Notes under the pieces: generated by a model | What the model saw: only the letters and a program-made list of their open reading frames with translations | Told to the model about the DNA's origin: nothing | The model's database searches: none | Position numbers and translations under genes: made by a program | In this document: one piece after another, positions 1 to 10,198 of the stretch | Numbering within the stretch: position 1 is the stretch's first letter | Layout: every line of letters begins with the position of its first letter | From: Aquilaria yunnanensis | Taxonomy: Eukaryota > Streptophyta > Magnoliopsida > Malvales > Thymelaeaceae | Reading direction: 5' to 3' | Assembly (NCBI GenBank): GCA_039654915.1 | Contig: CM077599.1 | Location: forward strand, 24,489,501-24,553,500 | Length of the DNA: 64,000 bases

Positions 1-146
1 TGGAAGGAAATTGAGGGAAATGGACACCATTTGCTCAACTTAAGAAGGTACCATGTACTGAATTGTCAAAGGGTATAAGAGTTAGGATGAAAAGATTAGG
101 GGTATTTTGCAAAGGTTTTAAAAATAGAAGGATGGTTTCGAGATGC

Positions 147-242
147 TGGCGACGCGTCGCCAATATTCGCAAAAACTCACAGAATGGTTACAACGTCGGC
201 GACACATCTCCAGAATTCGTCCAAAATTGGCGACGCGTCGCT
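147..242. repeat. Palindrome cluster in the retrotransposon leader
   Basis: There are three copies of the self-complementary 14-mer GGCGACGCGTCGCC or close variants: exact at 148-161, degenerate at 198-211 and one mismatch at 229-242. Copy starts are 50 and 31 bp apart. The same spacing recurs in the 3' LTR at 4396, 4446 and 4477, and the sequence between the second and third copies is also similar, so the two clusters are homologous. Confidence 0.8.
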
Positions 243-402
243 AGGACTGGAACTGCTGTTTTAACCTCGCGTTATTTTCACTCTTCTCACTTTTACATTG
301 TTCTTCTACCAAAGAAACCTCTCAACTTTCAAACCCTACCCTTCCGTGAGCATCACGGTTTGATTTTTTGGTGTCGATTTGTCTCATCAAGACTCTCATC
401 AA

Positions 403-1285
403 GTAAGTTTATCTAATCTTCTTCCCCTCTTCTACGTTTTTGAGATGAGATTTGGGGTGAATGGTGCTTGCTTGTGAAGGTTCCAAAAATTACTTGATTT
501 TGCTCGATTCTCATGGATTTCATGCTTGAATTCGATTTGATATGGATACATCTGTGTATGGAAAGTGTTTTGTGCATTGGATTACGAATTTGGATTAGAA
601 ATCAAGGTTAGAATTTCTCTCATGACAAGGGCTGCGAATTTTCATGGCAATTTCTTGTTTATGCATGTTCTTGTTGTTTGATTGATTTTAAACTTGGGAT
701 CTACTTGAAATAGGAGTGGGTCAATCTTGCATTGCTATCAATTTGCTCTGGATTGATTGATTTTTGAGTTTGAGTGTTTTTGGAAAAGTGTAATTTGACG
801 TCCTCCATAGGTATTTTGCACAACAATGTGGCTTCATGTGGTTCTAGTTTTCCTCAATCCTTTGTGTATGATGCATCTAGGTGTTGCATAGTTCAAGATT
901 GAATGATTACTTTGCACCTGGAAGCTTGTTTTCTATTTGTCCCAAGAGCCACATGTTGGTATGGACCTTGATGGGACTCTCATTGCTACCATGTTCATGA
1001 GTACACAACTAGTAACCTTAACATCGATTTTGTTTGAATGATTTATTCAATGAGCAAGTGTGTATAGCAGTCCAATACCAATATGCATGGTCTTATAATG
1101 CTTGGTGCAATATCTTAGAACACCTAGGATGGACTTGAAGTAAGATAATGGATGGTTCTCTTATGCATGAACTTTTCATCTATGGTTTGTCAACTTGAAG
1201 TTGTGAATTGTGGTGGTGAAGGGTAATCTTTTGTTCTTTCATTTTTCATGTAAAGGAAATTGAAGTGTATCTTGTGGTTTTGTAG
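403..1285 (+). other. Predicted leader intron of the retrotransposon
   Basis: A strong donor (CAAGTAAGT, GT at 403-404) and a strong acceptor (GGTTTTGTAG, AG at 1284-1285) bracket 883 bp of T-rich sequence. The acceptor lies five bases before the ATG at 1291. This would place the gag-like start directly after a spliced leader. The prediction rests on splice consensus only. Confidence 0.45.
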
Positions 1286-1290
1286 GAAAC

Positions 1291-2623
1291 ATGCCTCGCA
1301 AGTCAGTGCCCATTCACTCTTTGAAAGAGAAGGGGAGGGGAAAGAGGATTCGTCAAGACCAGCCAGAAGAACCTCCCTATGATACATTCCGCTTTGTGTC
1401 TTCTCGGGCGAACAACTATTTTGAGGGGTTCGTGAATCGCAAGCTCACACCGGAACGAGGCTTCGACTTCTTGAAGAAAGAAAATGAAGGGATATTAAGA
1501 GTCGTGGAAATGCGAGGATGGCAGCAATGGGTTGCTCATTCTTAAGTGGAAGTGTCCAAGATCCTCATTATGGAATTTTATGCCAACTTGATGAGAGCCT
1601 ACTACCTGAATCGTCAGGCCAAGGCATGCTTTGTGCGAAAACACGCTGTGCACTATGGGGATACAGTTATCAATGAGCTATTCAACATCAACCCCTTAAT
1701 TGGAGGAAAATTCAAGGCGGCTTCCCTTGAGCAGCAGGCTCAAGTAGTATGCGGTCACCCGGTCAATTGGACACTGAGCCGGGACCAGTCTCACCGGAAG
1801 CTCTATTTCAGTTCTTCAGCCCTCCATCCAGAGATGAAAGCATGGAACTACTTCATCTCCTCTCGCCTCGTCCCGACTACTCATGTTCGGGAAGTCACCC
1901 CGGATCGCTTGGAGATCTTATATTGCATAGCTTGTGACTTTCAGATAAATGTCGGCCACTTCATCCTTCAGCATCTCCTCCGAGTCGTCAAGTCGAAACG
2001 GGGGAACCTGCCCTTCCCTCAGCTAGTCATTACCTTAATACTAAGGGCGGGTGTTGACATGGAGGACCCCTCAAAGATAACTTTGGTCGTTAGGCCAATC
2101 TCAGTGGATAAACTTAGTGGTGCTTCGGAGGGAGTCCAGGAGGTAGTGTCAGAGGAAGAAGAAGAGGATGCCGTACAGGAGCAAGAGCAAGTGGAAGAAG
2201 AAGAAGAAGAAGAACAAGAGCAGTTTCAGGAACCCCTTCAAGGAGGTGATGATGCAAGAGCAGCACGAAGAGTCAGTAGCCCGGTTCGAATCAGTTGGTG
2301 GCTCCTTTGCTTCTTTTGCTAAAGAGATTCGCGAGGGCATCTCACTTATTGCCGGCAACCAGGAATCTCTTTCCGGGCAAGTCCACTAGGGTCACCACCA
2401 GCAGCAGCAGCAGCAGCAGGACCTCATGCCAGAATACCCTCCTCTCCTACCCATTCCACCACACTTCCACCCTTCGGCATACCAGTGGTACACGCCGCAC
2501 CCCTTAAGCCATCCACCTCCCTTTTACCCACACTTCGGACCTCCGCATGACCCGTCTGAAGGTCCTTCCTCTTTTCCTCCTGCCGGTAGGTCTTCCGGCC
2601 AAGATGACATGGGCGAGGAGTAG
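1291..2623 (+). pseudogene. Gag-like ORF (putative plant transposon protein domain), broken
   Basis: Reading starts at the ATG at 1291 (MPRKSVPIHS) with a basic N terminus. It passes through a segment typical of the plant transposon protein domain, with the string EFYANLMRAYYLNR near 1569, and continues to an acidic Glu-rich tract near 2145-2220. The frame is broken three times. A TAA at 1543-1545 separates two parts that are in the same frame. A frameshift lies in or near the GAAGAA tract around 2200-2230. A TAG lies at 2387-2389 in the downstream frame. After that the protein would be Gln-rich (CAG run about 2398-2420), then Pro/His/Tyr-rich, ending at 2623. The family's molecular role is poorly defined; it is assumed to be structural and gag-like. 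The gene is dead as read. Confidence 0.75.
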
Positions 2624-4155
2624 TAGGGGCGGGAACACCCGCCCCCAGGTATGATTCTTGGATACCCACTTTCCATTGAGGACAATGCTAGCTTTAAGTT
2701 TGGGGGAGTGGTTGTTTGACTATTATACTTGGTCTCTTTATTTGTGTTTGTGTCTTTGTTTTTAGACTTAGTTGTTTTTTCTAGGTTTTAAAGTAATTGT
2801 GGTTGTTTCATTTAGGGTGCATGTTTCTTGCATATTTTGTTTCTTGTTTTCTTTTCTTCCGTTATTTAATTTTGATAGGTTGCATATAGAAGCATATAGG
2901 TCGATGTTTTTTTTTGTAGTCCTTTATTTTTCTTGGTGTCTTTAAGACCCAATGGGGACCATTGTTGCATATAGATGGATGTGGTTACTAGTTTGACTCT
3001 CTTGAAGCTTTGATGAATTTGGAAAAATTAGTTTTGATACTTTTGGGTGGACCCTTAATGATGTGATATAATGAGTTTGGGAGTTGTGCTAGGAACTTGT
3101 CTCTTTTGAGATCCTTGTACTGAGTTTTGATCTAGAACTTGCCTAAGGACCTAGCAAACTCACAATAGTTGCAGGAACTTGAAGCGTTTGGTTTCATAGG
3201 AGGAACCTTTCCCCCAAATAGCCATTCCTTCTACGTTCTCTCATATCACCCTTATTTTGAGTATTCATTTTCCTGTTGTTATACCCTTGAGTTTACCTGA
3301 GGTGGGAAAATGTCAAATCTTGGGCTTAAAAGAAATTGCATTGAGTTGAATAAAGTGGGAAATAATGGCAAGTTTGGGGGATTTGTGTGGTTAAAAAAAA
3401 AAGGAGAAAAAAAAAGAAAAAGTATACTACTCCACTGTTTCCTAGTATTGAAGTAGGTTGGGGTCTTCTCCTAAGGCAAGAGTTGATCACAGCTCGAAAA
3501 GATGCTTGAAATAAGAGTATGATAGTAAATAAAATAAAATCACCTTGGATTGTATTAAGTTAGTAGCTTGGGCTTAGGTGGAGCTCCCGTTTATGCACCT
3601 GCTAAACGGCTAAATACATGAAGAGGAAATAGTAGTTAGTTGATAGGTGTAAAGGGTTGGTGAATGGTGGATTGATGCTTGTTCAACTTGTTTGTTTCTT
3701 TTAAGCACTTGGTTTTATTTTGACTGCCTCGCTAACTCTATCCCGAAAGCTATCATCTGGTTCCTCCGCTTTTCTGAGCCATTAACCCGTTGCTATCTTT
3801 TGAAAGAAAACCATATGAGCTTTGAGTTCGGTGCAACTTACCGTAGGGGAATAAGGTAGAGGGTGTTGGATCTTTTTGCAAGCTTTTGGAAAAGAACTTA
3901 GTGCAAGCCTCAAGTTAGATGGCACAACTCCTCTAATGAAAATTTAAATCATCTAGGAGGGTCATACCCCTAAGGGCTTCACCCTAGGTAGCAAAATTTC
4001 TTTTTCCTTAGTCACTATTTCTTCTTTTGAAGTCAAACTAGCCAATCATTGAAGTTTAGATGCAACATTTGGTTAACATTATAGTTTCTTTGGTGTTTGT
4101 GTGTTTTGTAGGTTAGATCGCTAGGGACTAGCTTAGGTTTAAGTTTGGGGGAATT
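2624..4155 (+). other. Non-coding internal region between the gag-like ORF and the 3' LTR
   Basis: About 1.5 kb has no sustained ORF and no recognisable pol domain. It contains the polypurine-like strings at 2696-2711 and 4141-4153 and an A-rich run at about 3393-3422. The second polypurine tract ends next to the LTR, where plus-strand priming is expected. Confidence 0.6.
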
Positions 4156-4364
4156 TGTTAAGTGCATAAATCCACGGTCAAAGTGTTGACTTTTTGACAA
4201 CTTTGACCGACAATTTCTTATAACTCTTCCCTCTTTGTCTTAGTTTTTCTTGTTTTCTTTGGCTTATCACAGGTTGGGACAAGTGTTGCGGACGGGGCAT
4301 TAGAAGCAAGCTCGAGCGGGACGGCGTTTGGACAAGAAAAGCAGGAGAAGTGAAAAATGAATAC

Positions 4365-4490
4365 TAGCGACGCGTCGCCAGTTTTTGCGAAGGTTGGCGA
4401 CGCGTCGCCAAAGTTATCAGTGTTCTGAGCACAATTTTCTCATCTGGCGACGCGTCGCCAGAATTCGACCCACATTGGCGACGTGTCGCC
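4365..4490. repeat. Palindrome cluster in the 3' LTR
   Basis: There are four copies of GGCGACGCGTCGCC: 4366-4379 (first base changed), 4396-4409 (exact), 4446-4459 (exact) and 4477-4490 (one C to T change). They lie about 120-240 bp upstream of the LTR TATA box. That position suggests protein-binding sites or an enhancer; function is inference. Confidence 0.85.
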
Positions 4491-4607
4491 AATGCTACTC
4501 TGTTTTGCCGAAAGTTTGTATTTTTTATGGTCCCCCACTCTTCCCACCTGATGAGCTGGCCTTGAAAAAGGGATTCTTATCCCTTTAGGGTTGAAAAGAA
4601 GAGGGAG

Positions 4608-4616
4608 TATAAATAG
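4608..4616 (+). promoter_or_regulatory. LTR TATA box
   Basis: TATAAATAG lies 452 bp into the LTR, downstream of the palindrome cluster and before a purine-rich stretch. Its position fits the U3/R promoter of the retrotransposon. Confidence 0.6.
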
Positions 4617-5519
4617 AAGAGAGGAAAGAGTCGTAGGCGGCTCTTTTGGCTGATTTTGATCTCAACCCCTCTTGAAGACTATTGATCATCAAGGAGGCAT
4701 TTTTGGGAGCTTGAAGAAGGGTTGATCATATTTGGGAGTTACATCTTTTAGGGGGTTTCTTGGGTTTACTCTCTTCTCTCTTTTATTTGTTGGATTTTCG
4801 TGATATTGTTGTTATGGGTTTGATGATGACATTTGTTATGGATTGTGAGTAGTTCACTCTATCTCTCTAGGGTGACATTCCTTACCTTGCTACTTAATGA
4901 ATTTGTCTTGTGGTTATGTATGAGTTTCTCTTGTGCTGTCCCTTTCATTGTGCTTATTGATTGAATGATGGTGGGCCACCATAACTCATGTGCTAGTTCA
5001 CTAAATCCTTGAGAAAGGTTTAATGTGTTATCAAGAGAAATGGAAGGGGCATAGTGTTAACTTAAATTAGAGATAATCTAGGTGAACACTAGGAGTCAAA
5101 AAGAGGTTTAATTCTTTAACCACTCTAAGTTAAAATTGGAGCTTGAGTAAAGCCCAAGTTAGTTGAGGGTGAGCAAGGACCCATATTGAGAAAGAAGTTC
5201 TTGATATGAGATCCTCTCTACCACACTTGGAAAATCATACTTGAGGGCAAACTTACTTGGGTAGCAAGGGGTAGGAGTGGAATCCTAGGGAGGTAGTTTC
5301 CTTAATTCTAAGTTCTCTCTTTAGGACCTTTCACCTTCTTTAGATTCATTTCTCTTATGTTTTTAAGTTAAGTAGCTTGAGCAATTTGATTTTTGAATCT
5401 AGGTAGAATCACTAAATTCCCTTGGGACGATACTCTTATTTACCTTTAAGTACACGACGATTCCGTTCGATTATGGGTTTTTAAGGGTTATAAATTGATA
5501 AACTCTTGATTTTACAACA

Positions 5520-6772
5520 CCCTGTACAGCTGTGACAACTGTCTTTATGATTGCAAATATTTTATGATTTCCTTATTTAGGATATACTAGATGTAGGACA
5601 TTTTTAGACAGATTTGTATATGGCAGTTTAGCTATGTTTAGGGCTAAATATAAGCGCTTGTATTTATATTATATAATGGGAATTCACCTCGAGGGAAATC
5701 ACACATTTTTTGCTTAAAATTATATATATATATATATATTCAGAAATCTTATTCCTAGTTCATCATGTGCGTATATTTTGCTGTGTATAATTGTTGAGTT
5801 GCAGTGTATAGGCTCATACTGTGTATTGTCCATGTACGTGTAAAATTTTAAATTTAAAATGAACAGGGTTGCAACGATTTGTCTGTGTCATCGTAAGAGG
5901 ACAGCACACGAATGTTGTCGAGCGCAATGCTAAACACAAAGCTCCAGCAGCTGCACCGATGGGTTCGAGGCCGGCATCCACTGGCAGTAGACTAACGTAT
6001 ATAAGTATTTGTAGCGCCATTGATTGTCATCCGTGTTTTAATTGGTGTTAATTGCTTCCTTATGAGGGGACTTAATAAACATCATGTATCTGTAGTGTGA
6101 ACATATCGTTCTTAACGTTGTAATGGACATTATTTCGGGAAAATTACTGTTACAGTAGTAAGTGGAAGACTTTATCGAGAATCTAGATCTAGAACCTTCC
6201 ATGTAAATTGGTTGAGGTGTTACCGACCCACCTCCCTCCCCCCCTCCCTCAGCAACAATAACAAGGGTTCGAGGTTACTCATTTCTGAAAAGGAATGTAA
6301 AGGTTCGTATTTGACATTTGTAAGATACATTTTTTTAATAATATCAAATACAGACTATTCTTATTGAAAGATTAATTTATATACCAAGTTAGTAACACCA
6401 GATTAAACATGAGTAAATTTAATATTTTGTACAACAACAAAAATTAATTTTAAAAATTTAATAAAGTAAATCACTACTATAAAAGATTTTGTATTCATCT
6501 ATAACTTCTTTTTTTCTTTTTGTTTCCTTATACATTTCTAAACTATTTATACTGTTTATCTTTGCTAATTGGAGTAGAGTCTTATACAGGACTTACAAAA
6601 ACATGTAACGAATATTGAAAGTTTAAGAAATTCTACTAATACTTCATTAAATTTAGCACTTAGATGTTCAATACCATTTTTTATGATGTGGTATCATTAT
6701 CCTTATAACTAACAGTAGAATAAACTGAAACAAATTGATTACTTACTATCATTGCTTAATGGATAGGTAATC
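5520..6772. other. Unclassified spacer between LTR element and CACTA element
   Basis: Contains a (TA)n microsatellite at 5721-5739 and a less AT-rich patch at about 5865-6010. That patch is preceded by an acceptor-like AACAG and has a short open frame. It could be a relic host exon, but I do not recognise it. A C-rich run lies at about 6229-6250. No gene is supported. Confidence 0.4.
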
Positions 6773-7100
6773 CACTACTAAATATAATGGTTTTCCAAAG
6801 GCATTTTTACCAACGGCTACGCCGTTGGTAGTTACCAATGCGTAGAACCGTTGGTATTTATTTTCCAACGTGCACGCGTTGGTGAGGGTTTCAAAAAAAT
6901 GTAACAGGTTTTTTGTTTTGTTTCCAACGTGCAAACCGTTGGTAAAATTCCAACTTCCCAGCAGTTGGTAAAATTTTTTTTTTTTAGGGTACTTTACCAA
7001 CGGCTATCTGTAATTTAAACGCAGCGTTTCATTTAAAAATTTACCAACGGCTACGTGAATGGGGAAGACGATTTAAAAACAAATTTACCAACGGCACGCG
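6773..7100. repeat. CACTA 5' subterminal repeats
   Basis: Many copies of TTACCAACGG and its complement CCGTTGGTA occur in both orientations, some as back-to-back palindromes just inside the left terminus. Similar subterminal motifs bind TNPA in En/Spm. Confidence 0.85.
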
Positions 7101-8164
7101 TAGCAGCTGCCATTTTCGCGTCTGTGGAGGGAGAGAGAAACGCGAACTGGTCTGCGTCGCCGTCGTCGTCGCTGTGCTAGCCGGCCGATTTCCGACCATT
7201 TGCCGCCGTTCGCAGCCGGGGAAGATAGATCTGGGCTAGGCGAGCTCGGGTATGGGTTTTTTATTTAATTATATTCTAGTTTAACGTATATACTTGCGAA
7301 AATCGTGGTTCTTGGTTTTTATGCATTGTTCTTTTAGTTTCAGGTTTTATTTGAGGTGGATTATCTTCTCATTGTGTTGATTCGGTTGCTGCGCAAGTTG
7401 GTTGAGGTAAATTACTAAATTTTTTTAATTATCCGAATTAATTCTTTTTTTGGGAAAGAATATGTATTTATTTATTTATGTTGTACTTAAAATTTTAGTA
7501 TTATGACTGTTCATTCTACATTTTTCTAGTGATTTAGTTGGGTCTTTCCCATTTATTTTGTGTTAATTAATTTTTGATTATGGGTAATTTTAGTGATGTC
7601 ATTAAAATGTTTTTCTTCTTAGTAATTATCTTGGATAAAATTAGATTGTGGGATAATTTCTCTGTGGATAAAATAACAAACAAAGCACTAATGATAATAA
7701 TAATACTAATTTATTATTATTATTTTTTGTACCCAATAATATAAACATAATAATAGTAGTAATAATAATTATTACTAGTTGATTGTGGTAGTAGTAAGTT
7801 AGAAAATAATAAAAATATTTGGTTAGTGATAGTTGAAATAATATTCATAATAATATTACCTCCAAATAATACAAATAATAATAATTATAATAATACTAAT
7901 AATAATAATACTAATAATTAAAATAAAACTAATAATTATTTTCAATTATAATAATACTAATAATAAGGATACTAATAATTATAATAATTATTAGAATTTT
8001 GTTTAAATTACGCATGTAGAGTAACGTTTCTTTTTTTAATTTTCAAAAATTTCTTATATTACCAGGATTTTAAGTTTTTTTCCCCCCTTTTTTCAGTTGC
8101 TCCCTGTATCTGTGAGCCTGAAGACGTACCCATTGTTTTTCCTCTCCGTTCAAACTTGTTCGAG
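7101..8164 (+). other. Predicted untranslated leader exons of the CACTA transcript
   Basis: A short GC-rich island (about 7100-7249, rich in GCCGTCGTC and GCCGCCG) stands out in AT-rich DNA and ends in a donor-like CGGGTATGG. Two further candidate exons have good splice borders: 7344-7406 (after TTTCAG, before GTAAATT) and 8097-8164 (after TTTTTTCAG, before GTAAGT). The next good acceptor is GAACAG at 10181-10186, just before the transposase ATG. The layout resembles the GC-rich untranslated first exon of maize Spm, known as its downstream control region. The resemblance is inferred from position and composition, not alignment. Confidence 0.45.
7680..7990. repeat. AT-rich trinucleotide tract (AAT/ATA)
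   Basis: Imperfect runs of AATAAT, ATTATT and TAATAATAC fill about 300 bp of the predicted intron between leader exons. This is simple sequence without coding potential. Confidence 0.7.
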
Positions 8165-8904
8165 GTAAGTTTCTATTTTTTTCCTTTCGAATTGAAAACA
8201 AGATTTGTGAAGGGAAATTGTTTTTAATTATTAATATTGGTAATAAAACTTATGTGTTGTCACTGTGGTTTAAAAATAGTTGTTCGTATTTGAATTTGCA
8301 GTTTATGTACATTATTTGTTATATCTGTGGATATTTTTTTTGATGGATTAGAGTGAATATGTAATTTCTTTGTTCGTTGTATAATGCTCAGTTTTATGGA
8401 ATGATTATTAGTATAAGTGTATGGTAATAGGTATAGTTATGGTTTAGTTGGAGTGATTTAGTGTAAATGGTTAGATTATGTCATTAGTATGTTAATAATA
8501 ATAATTATTATTATAATAAAACCATGTGACAATAATATGACAATAATAATGCAGAAAAATTAAAAAATTGATCTAGAGACCAATAGAGAAAATGTAAAAA
8601 CTTTAGGTATTAAGAGTTTAACAATTGACTTTGGAAAAGTTAAGAAAAAAAAGACTTATTTAACTGAAAAAATTAATTAAATCATGGTGATGACTTTGGG
8701 AAATAAGACATTAAAAAAAATAAGCAATGAATTAAACAAAAACACTATAATTTATTAAACTTAGGGTCTAATATAATTTACGACAATAATATAGGGTCTG
8801 GAAATGTGTTTTACAAAAAAGAAAAGTTTAACTCACAGAATAGCGAAATTGACAATCGAAAAGATATTTTCATTCGAATTTGTCACCAACCTTCCAAAAG
8901 AAGC

Positions 8905-9935
8905 AACCAAACCCTAAATCCACATTCTATATCCCTATACCCTCAATTAAACCCAAAGATGTAAAACCCTAAACTTGATATACCATTAATTAACCTTAAA
9001 TCCCAAACCCTAAATACTGTCCCCAAAACCCTAAAATCATAAACTAAACCCAAAATACACAAACCCATAACCATAAATTAAACACTAAGACCTAAAACCC
9101 TAAACCCTAAGTACAAACCGTTAAACCTAAACCCTTGTTAATTAAATGTAAACCCTAAAACCCTAAATTAAACCATAAATACACAAACCTCAAACCTAAA
9201 ACCCAAATTAGTACTGCAAGGCCTAAAACCCTAAACTCTAATTCTATATCCCTTAACCCTAAGACCCAAAACCCTAAACCGTAGCTATTTTTATATCCCT
9301 AAATCCTAAACCCTAAAATATCCTAAACCTTATACGCTTATAAACCCTAAACCCTAATTCTATATCCTTAAACCCTAGCTAAGTAAAAAACATTAACTCT
9401 AAATCATAACCTTATAGCCTAATTAAACCAGAAACCGTAAAACCCTAGACCCAAATTCTATATCCTTAAAACCCTAAACCTAATATACCATTAACCTAAA
9501 CCCTAAATATATATCCCTAAACCCTAAATTTCAATACTGTAATATTCATAATTCAATAATCATAAAGCGTTAAAAACCCTAAATCCTAATTCTATATCTC
9601 TAAACCCCATAAAAATTCGTAATCCCTAAATCATAAAAAAGTCTCCAAATTAATCCCAAATAGCCCTTAAAATAATTCCCAAAACCATAATATTGAATTA
9701 ATTCTATTTACCCCAATAACCTTATGTAGATAATTTCATATACCTAAACACACATTTTAAACCCTAGACAAAATATCAAAAATATCAAACCCAAAGCCTA
9801 TATCCAATACCGATAACCCCTTAAAACCCTTAAATCCTTACAAAAAAAAATCGAAAACCCTTAACCCTAACAAAATCCCAATACACATACCCTAAACTCT
9901 AAAAAAACTTCAAACCCTAAAAAACCTTAAACCCC
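8905..9935. repeat. Degenerate telomere-like (CCCTAAA) sequence inside the CACTA element
   Basis: About 1 kb is saturated with AAACCCTAAA-type words. By eye I count about 20 exact CCCTAAA heptamers, all in the same orientation, with many one-base variants such as CCTTAAA and CCCTAAT. Tandem dimers occur near 9096, 9343 and 9514. The Arabidopsis-type telomere repeat is CCCTAAA/TTTAGGG. The block lies in the long predicted intron before the transposase ATG. Confidence 0.85.
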
Positions 9936-10198
9936 TAAATCAATTTAGTCATTGAAAGGGCAACTGTAGTGTAATTAGGAAAAAAAATGGCTAAAAAGTG
10001 ACTGCAATCTAATTTAAAAAAAATTACTAAGAACAATAAGATTGAGAATAAACTTTGTCTATATAAAAATACTGTAAACTTGAGAACGTAAACATTGAAG
10101 TATACTTTTGTTATTTTTACTAACTCAATATAAAACTTTAGTACATATATCATTTAATTGATTAAGGTGTTTATGATTACGAACAGAATTAGGGTGTA

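Larger units (their letters stand above)
1..5519 (+). mobile_element. LTR retrotransposon, left end outside window, no visible pol
   Basis: The span holds, in order, a leader with a predicted intron, a broken gag-like ORF, a long non-coding stretch, a polypurine tract (AAGTTTGGGGGAA, 4141-4153) and a complete 3' LTR. A second copy of the polypurine-like string lies at 2696-2711. I see no protease, reverse transcriptase, RNase H or integrase between the gag-like ORF and the LTR, so this is a non-autonomous derivative of the LARD type or an internally deleted element. The ORF carries the domain annotated in plants as putative plant transposon protein, usually found in Ty3/gypsy-like (Athila-type) elements. 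The 5' LTR and its target duplication are not in the window, so the family assignment is inference. Confidence 0.75.
4156..5519 (+). repeat. 3' long terminal repeat
   Basis: The LTR begins TGTTAAGTGC directly after the polypurine tract and ends TTTTACAACA, giving a terminal inverted repeat of TGTT...AACA over 1364 bp. It contains four palindrome copies at 4366-4490 and a TATA box at 4608. The 5' LTR is outside the window, so no LTR-LTR divergence can be read. Confidence 0.75.

Noticed and set aside
5869..6051. Short ORF after an acceptor-like AG
   Set aside because: Too short, with no recognised family. Could be a relic exon, so it is mentioned only in the spacer note.
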